Part shown: positions 5,789 through 6,480 of the stretch, one piece after another
Layout of the letters: each line of letters starts with the position of its first letter
How positions within the stretch are numbered: the first letter of the stretch is position 1
From: Clostridiales bacterium UBA1248
GTDB lineage: Bacteria; Bacillota; Clostridia; Oscillospirales; CAG-272
Assembly: GCA_002308615.1 (NCBI GenBank)
Contig: DBWC01000133.1
Location: 11,544 to 18,023 of the forward strand
Direction of reading: 5' to 3'
Length of the DNA stretch: 6,480 nucleotides
The notes under the pieces: generated by a model
Databases searched by the model: none
Told to the model about the DNA's origin: nothing
What the model saw: only the letters and a program-made list of their open reading frames with translations
Position numbers and translations under genes: made by a program

Positions 5789-6382
5789 ATGCCTATCAAG
5801 ATTCCGGAAAGAGAATATCGCGCCTTCGGAGGGGCTTATACGTTCGACAATCAGAGCGACGAAAAGCACCTGATCCTCCGCGGGACGCCGGTCGTATTCG
5901 AGACGCCGACGGTGCTCTTCGAGTATGACGGAATCAAATACTATGAACAGATCGAGCGCGGCGCGTTCGATAAAGCCGATATGTCGGATTTTATACTGAA
6001 CGTCAATCACGAGCTCGCGCCTTATGCAAGAAGCAAGAACGGGACGCTCAAATACACAATCGGAGAGAGGTTCGATATTGAAGCGATCCTCGACGCCGAG
6101 GACGAGCGGCACCGTCAGCTATACCGGGACGTTTCCTCTGGTCTGATCGACAAAATGAGCTTTTCGTTCACGATCGCCGAACAGAGTTACGACGAGGAAA
6201 AACGCCTCCGGAAGATTATCCGGGTAAAGAAACTTTACGACGTTTCCGCCGTAACGTTCCCGGCTTACGAACAGACGTCTATTTCTGCGAGATCTTTTTT
6301 CGAGGAGGAGTACAAGAAAGAGATCGCGCACCTGGAGCAGGAGCAGCGCAGAAAGAAACTGATATTACGCACATTCACCTGA
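5789..6382 (+). CDS. Prohead (capsid maturation) protease, HK97 U35/S78 family
   Basis: A 197-residue serine protease that trims the capsid protein's N-terminal scaffold domain inside the prohead. The family motifs are FETPTVLFEYDGIKYYEQIERGAFDKA (37-63), the His block LNVNHELAPYARS (70-82, catalytic H74), the Ser block IDKMSFSFTI (120-129, catalytic S124), and LYDVSAVTFPAYEQTSISAR (149-168). These match the His/Ser arrangement of the HK97 protease. The C-terminal 30 residues are a charged helix (EEEYKKEIAHLEQEQRRKK), possibly for anchoring to the scaffold or self-cleavage. Length is usual. The ATG touches the portal TAA directly and has an excellent upstream ribosome binding site. Confidence 0.93.
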   Translation: MPIKIPEREYRAFGGAYTFDNQSDEKHLILRGTPVVFETPTVLFEYDGIKYYEQIERGAFDKADMSDFILNVNHELAPYARSKNGTLKYTIGERFDIEAILDAEDERHRQLYRDVSSGLIDKMSFSFTIAEQSYDEEKRLRKIIRVKKLYDVSAVTFPAYEQTSISARSFFEEEYKKEIAHLEQEQRRKKLILRTFT

Positions 6383-6386
6383 AACC

Positions 6387-6414
6387 GAAGAATCGCAAAC
6401 GTTTGTGAATCTTC
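6387..6414 (+). other. Hairpin between the protease and capsid genes
   Basis: The arms 6387-6399 and 6402-6414 pair at 12 of 13 positions (one A-A mismatch, one G-T wobble) around the palindrome AAACGTTT. The downstream sequence is A-rich rather than a T-tract, so it is not an intrinsic terminator of the + strand transcript. It ends 30 bases before the capsid ATG and lies wholly in the 62-base gap. An mRNA processing or stabilising element for capsid mRNA is a possible role. Confidence 0.55.
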
Positions 6415-6444
6415 AAAACAAAAAACGAAAGGAAGTACGAAAAA

Positions 6445-6480
6445 ATGTTCAAAAGACTGAAAGAAATTGAAGCCCGCAAG
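6445..6480 (+). CDS. Major capsid protein, N-terminal start (partial)
   Basis: Only 12 codons are in the window: MFKRLKEIEARK. The ATG is preceded by AAAGGAAG at 6428-6435. A charged helical start like this is typical of the delta (scaffold) domain at the N-terminus of HK97-type capsid proteins, which the protease upstream removes. The assignment rests mainly on gene order, since the capsid gene nearly always follows the prohead protease. The gene continues past the right edge. Confidence 0.65.
   Translation, partial: MFKRLKEIEARK

Noticed and set aside
6387..6414. Intrinsic terminator between protease and capsid
   Set aside because: The sequence after the hairpin is A-rich on the + strand, and termination before the capsid gene would not make sense in this operon.

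Overview
This window is the junction between the replication region and the late packaging/head region of a tailed phage or prophage (siphovirus type, HK97-like head), all encoded on the + strand. The gene set (ArpU/RinA-type regulator, HNH nuclease, P27-type small terminase, Terminase_1-type large terminase, HK97-type portal, U35/S78 prohead protease, capsid gene start) is the usual order in phages of Bacillota. The strong AGGAGG-type ribosome binding sites fit that host group. The base composition, near half G+C by eye, together with frequent ATA codons suggests a Clostridia host, but that is inference. No integrase, repressor, tRNA, IS or CRISPR is visible, so prophage and free phage cannot be told apart.

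Region 1 (1-1546) is a tightly overlapping operon. It holds the tail of an unknown upstream gene, a 250-residue HUH rolling-circle-type replication protein (50-802), a 100-residue OB-fold/SSB-like protein (799-1101), and a 150-residue ArpU/RinA-like late regulator (1094-1546). ATGA-type overlaps link these genes, which implies translational coupling. An HUH nickase coupled to a probable single-strand-binding protein looks like a compact replication or DNA-processing cassette.

Region 2 (1547-2478) is the most irregular part. It starts with an extended -10 promoter (TGGTATAAT) and a leader that ends in a heptanucleotide tandem repeat. Two diverged copies of one HNH endonuclease gene follow in the same reading frame. 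The first copy is cut off before the second half of the nuclease motif. The second has the whole motif but no ATG, GTG or TTG start, and begins with ATT after an in-frame TGA. A small hairpin flanked by 9-bp direct repeats sits at the junction. After a small unknown gene comes a 99-bp GC-rich non-coding gap with two inverted repeats and a G-run, the best candidate for the cos (packaging) site.

Region 3 (2479-6480) is the packaging and head module: TerS, TerL, portal, protease and the first 12 codons of the major capsid protein. A 13-position, nearly complete hairpin without a T-tract lies just before the capsid gene. The proposed logic is that the regulator switches on the late promoter, TerS/TerL with HNH cut at cos and package DNA, DNA enters through the portal, and the protease matures the capsid.
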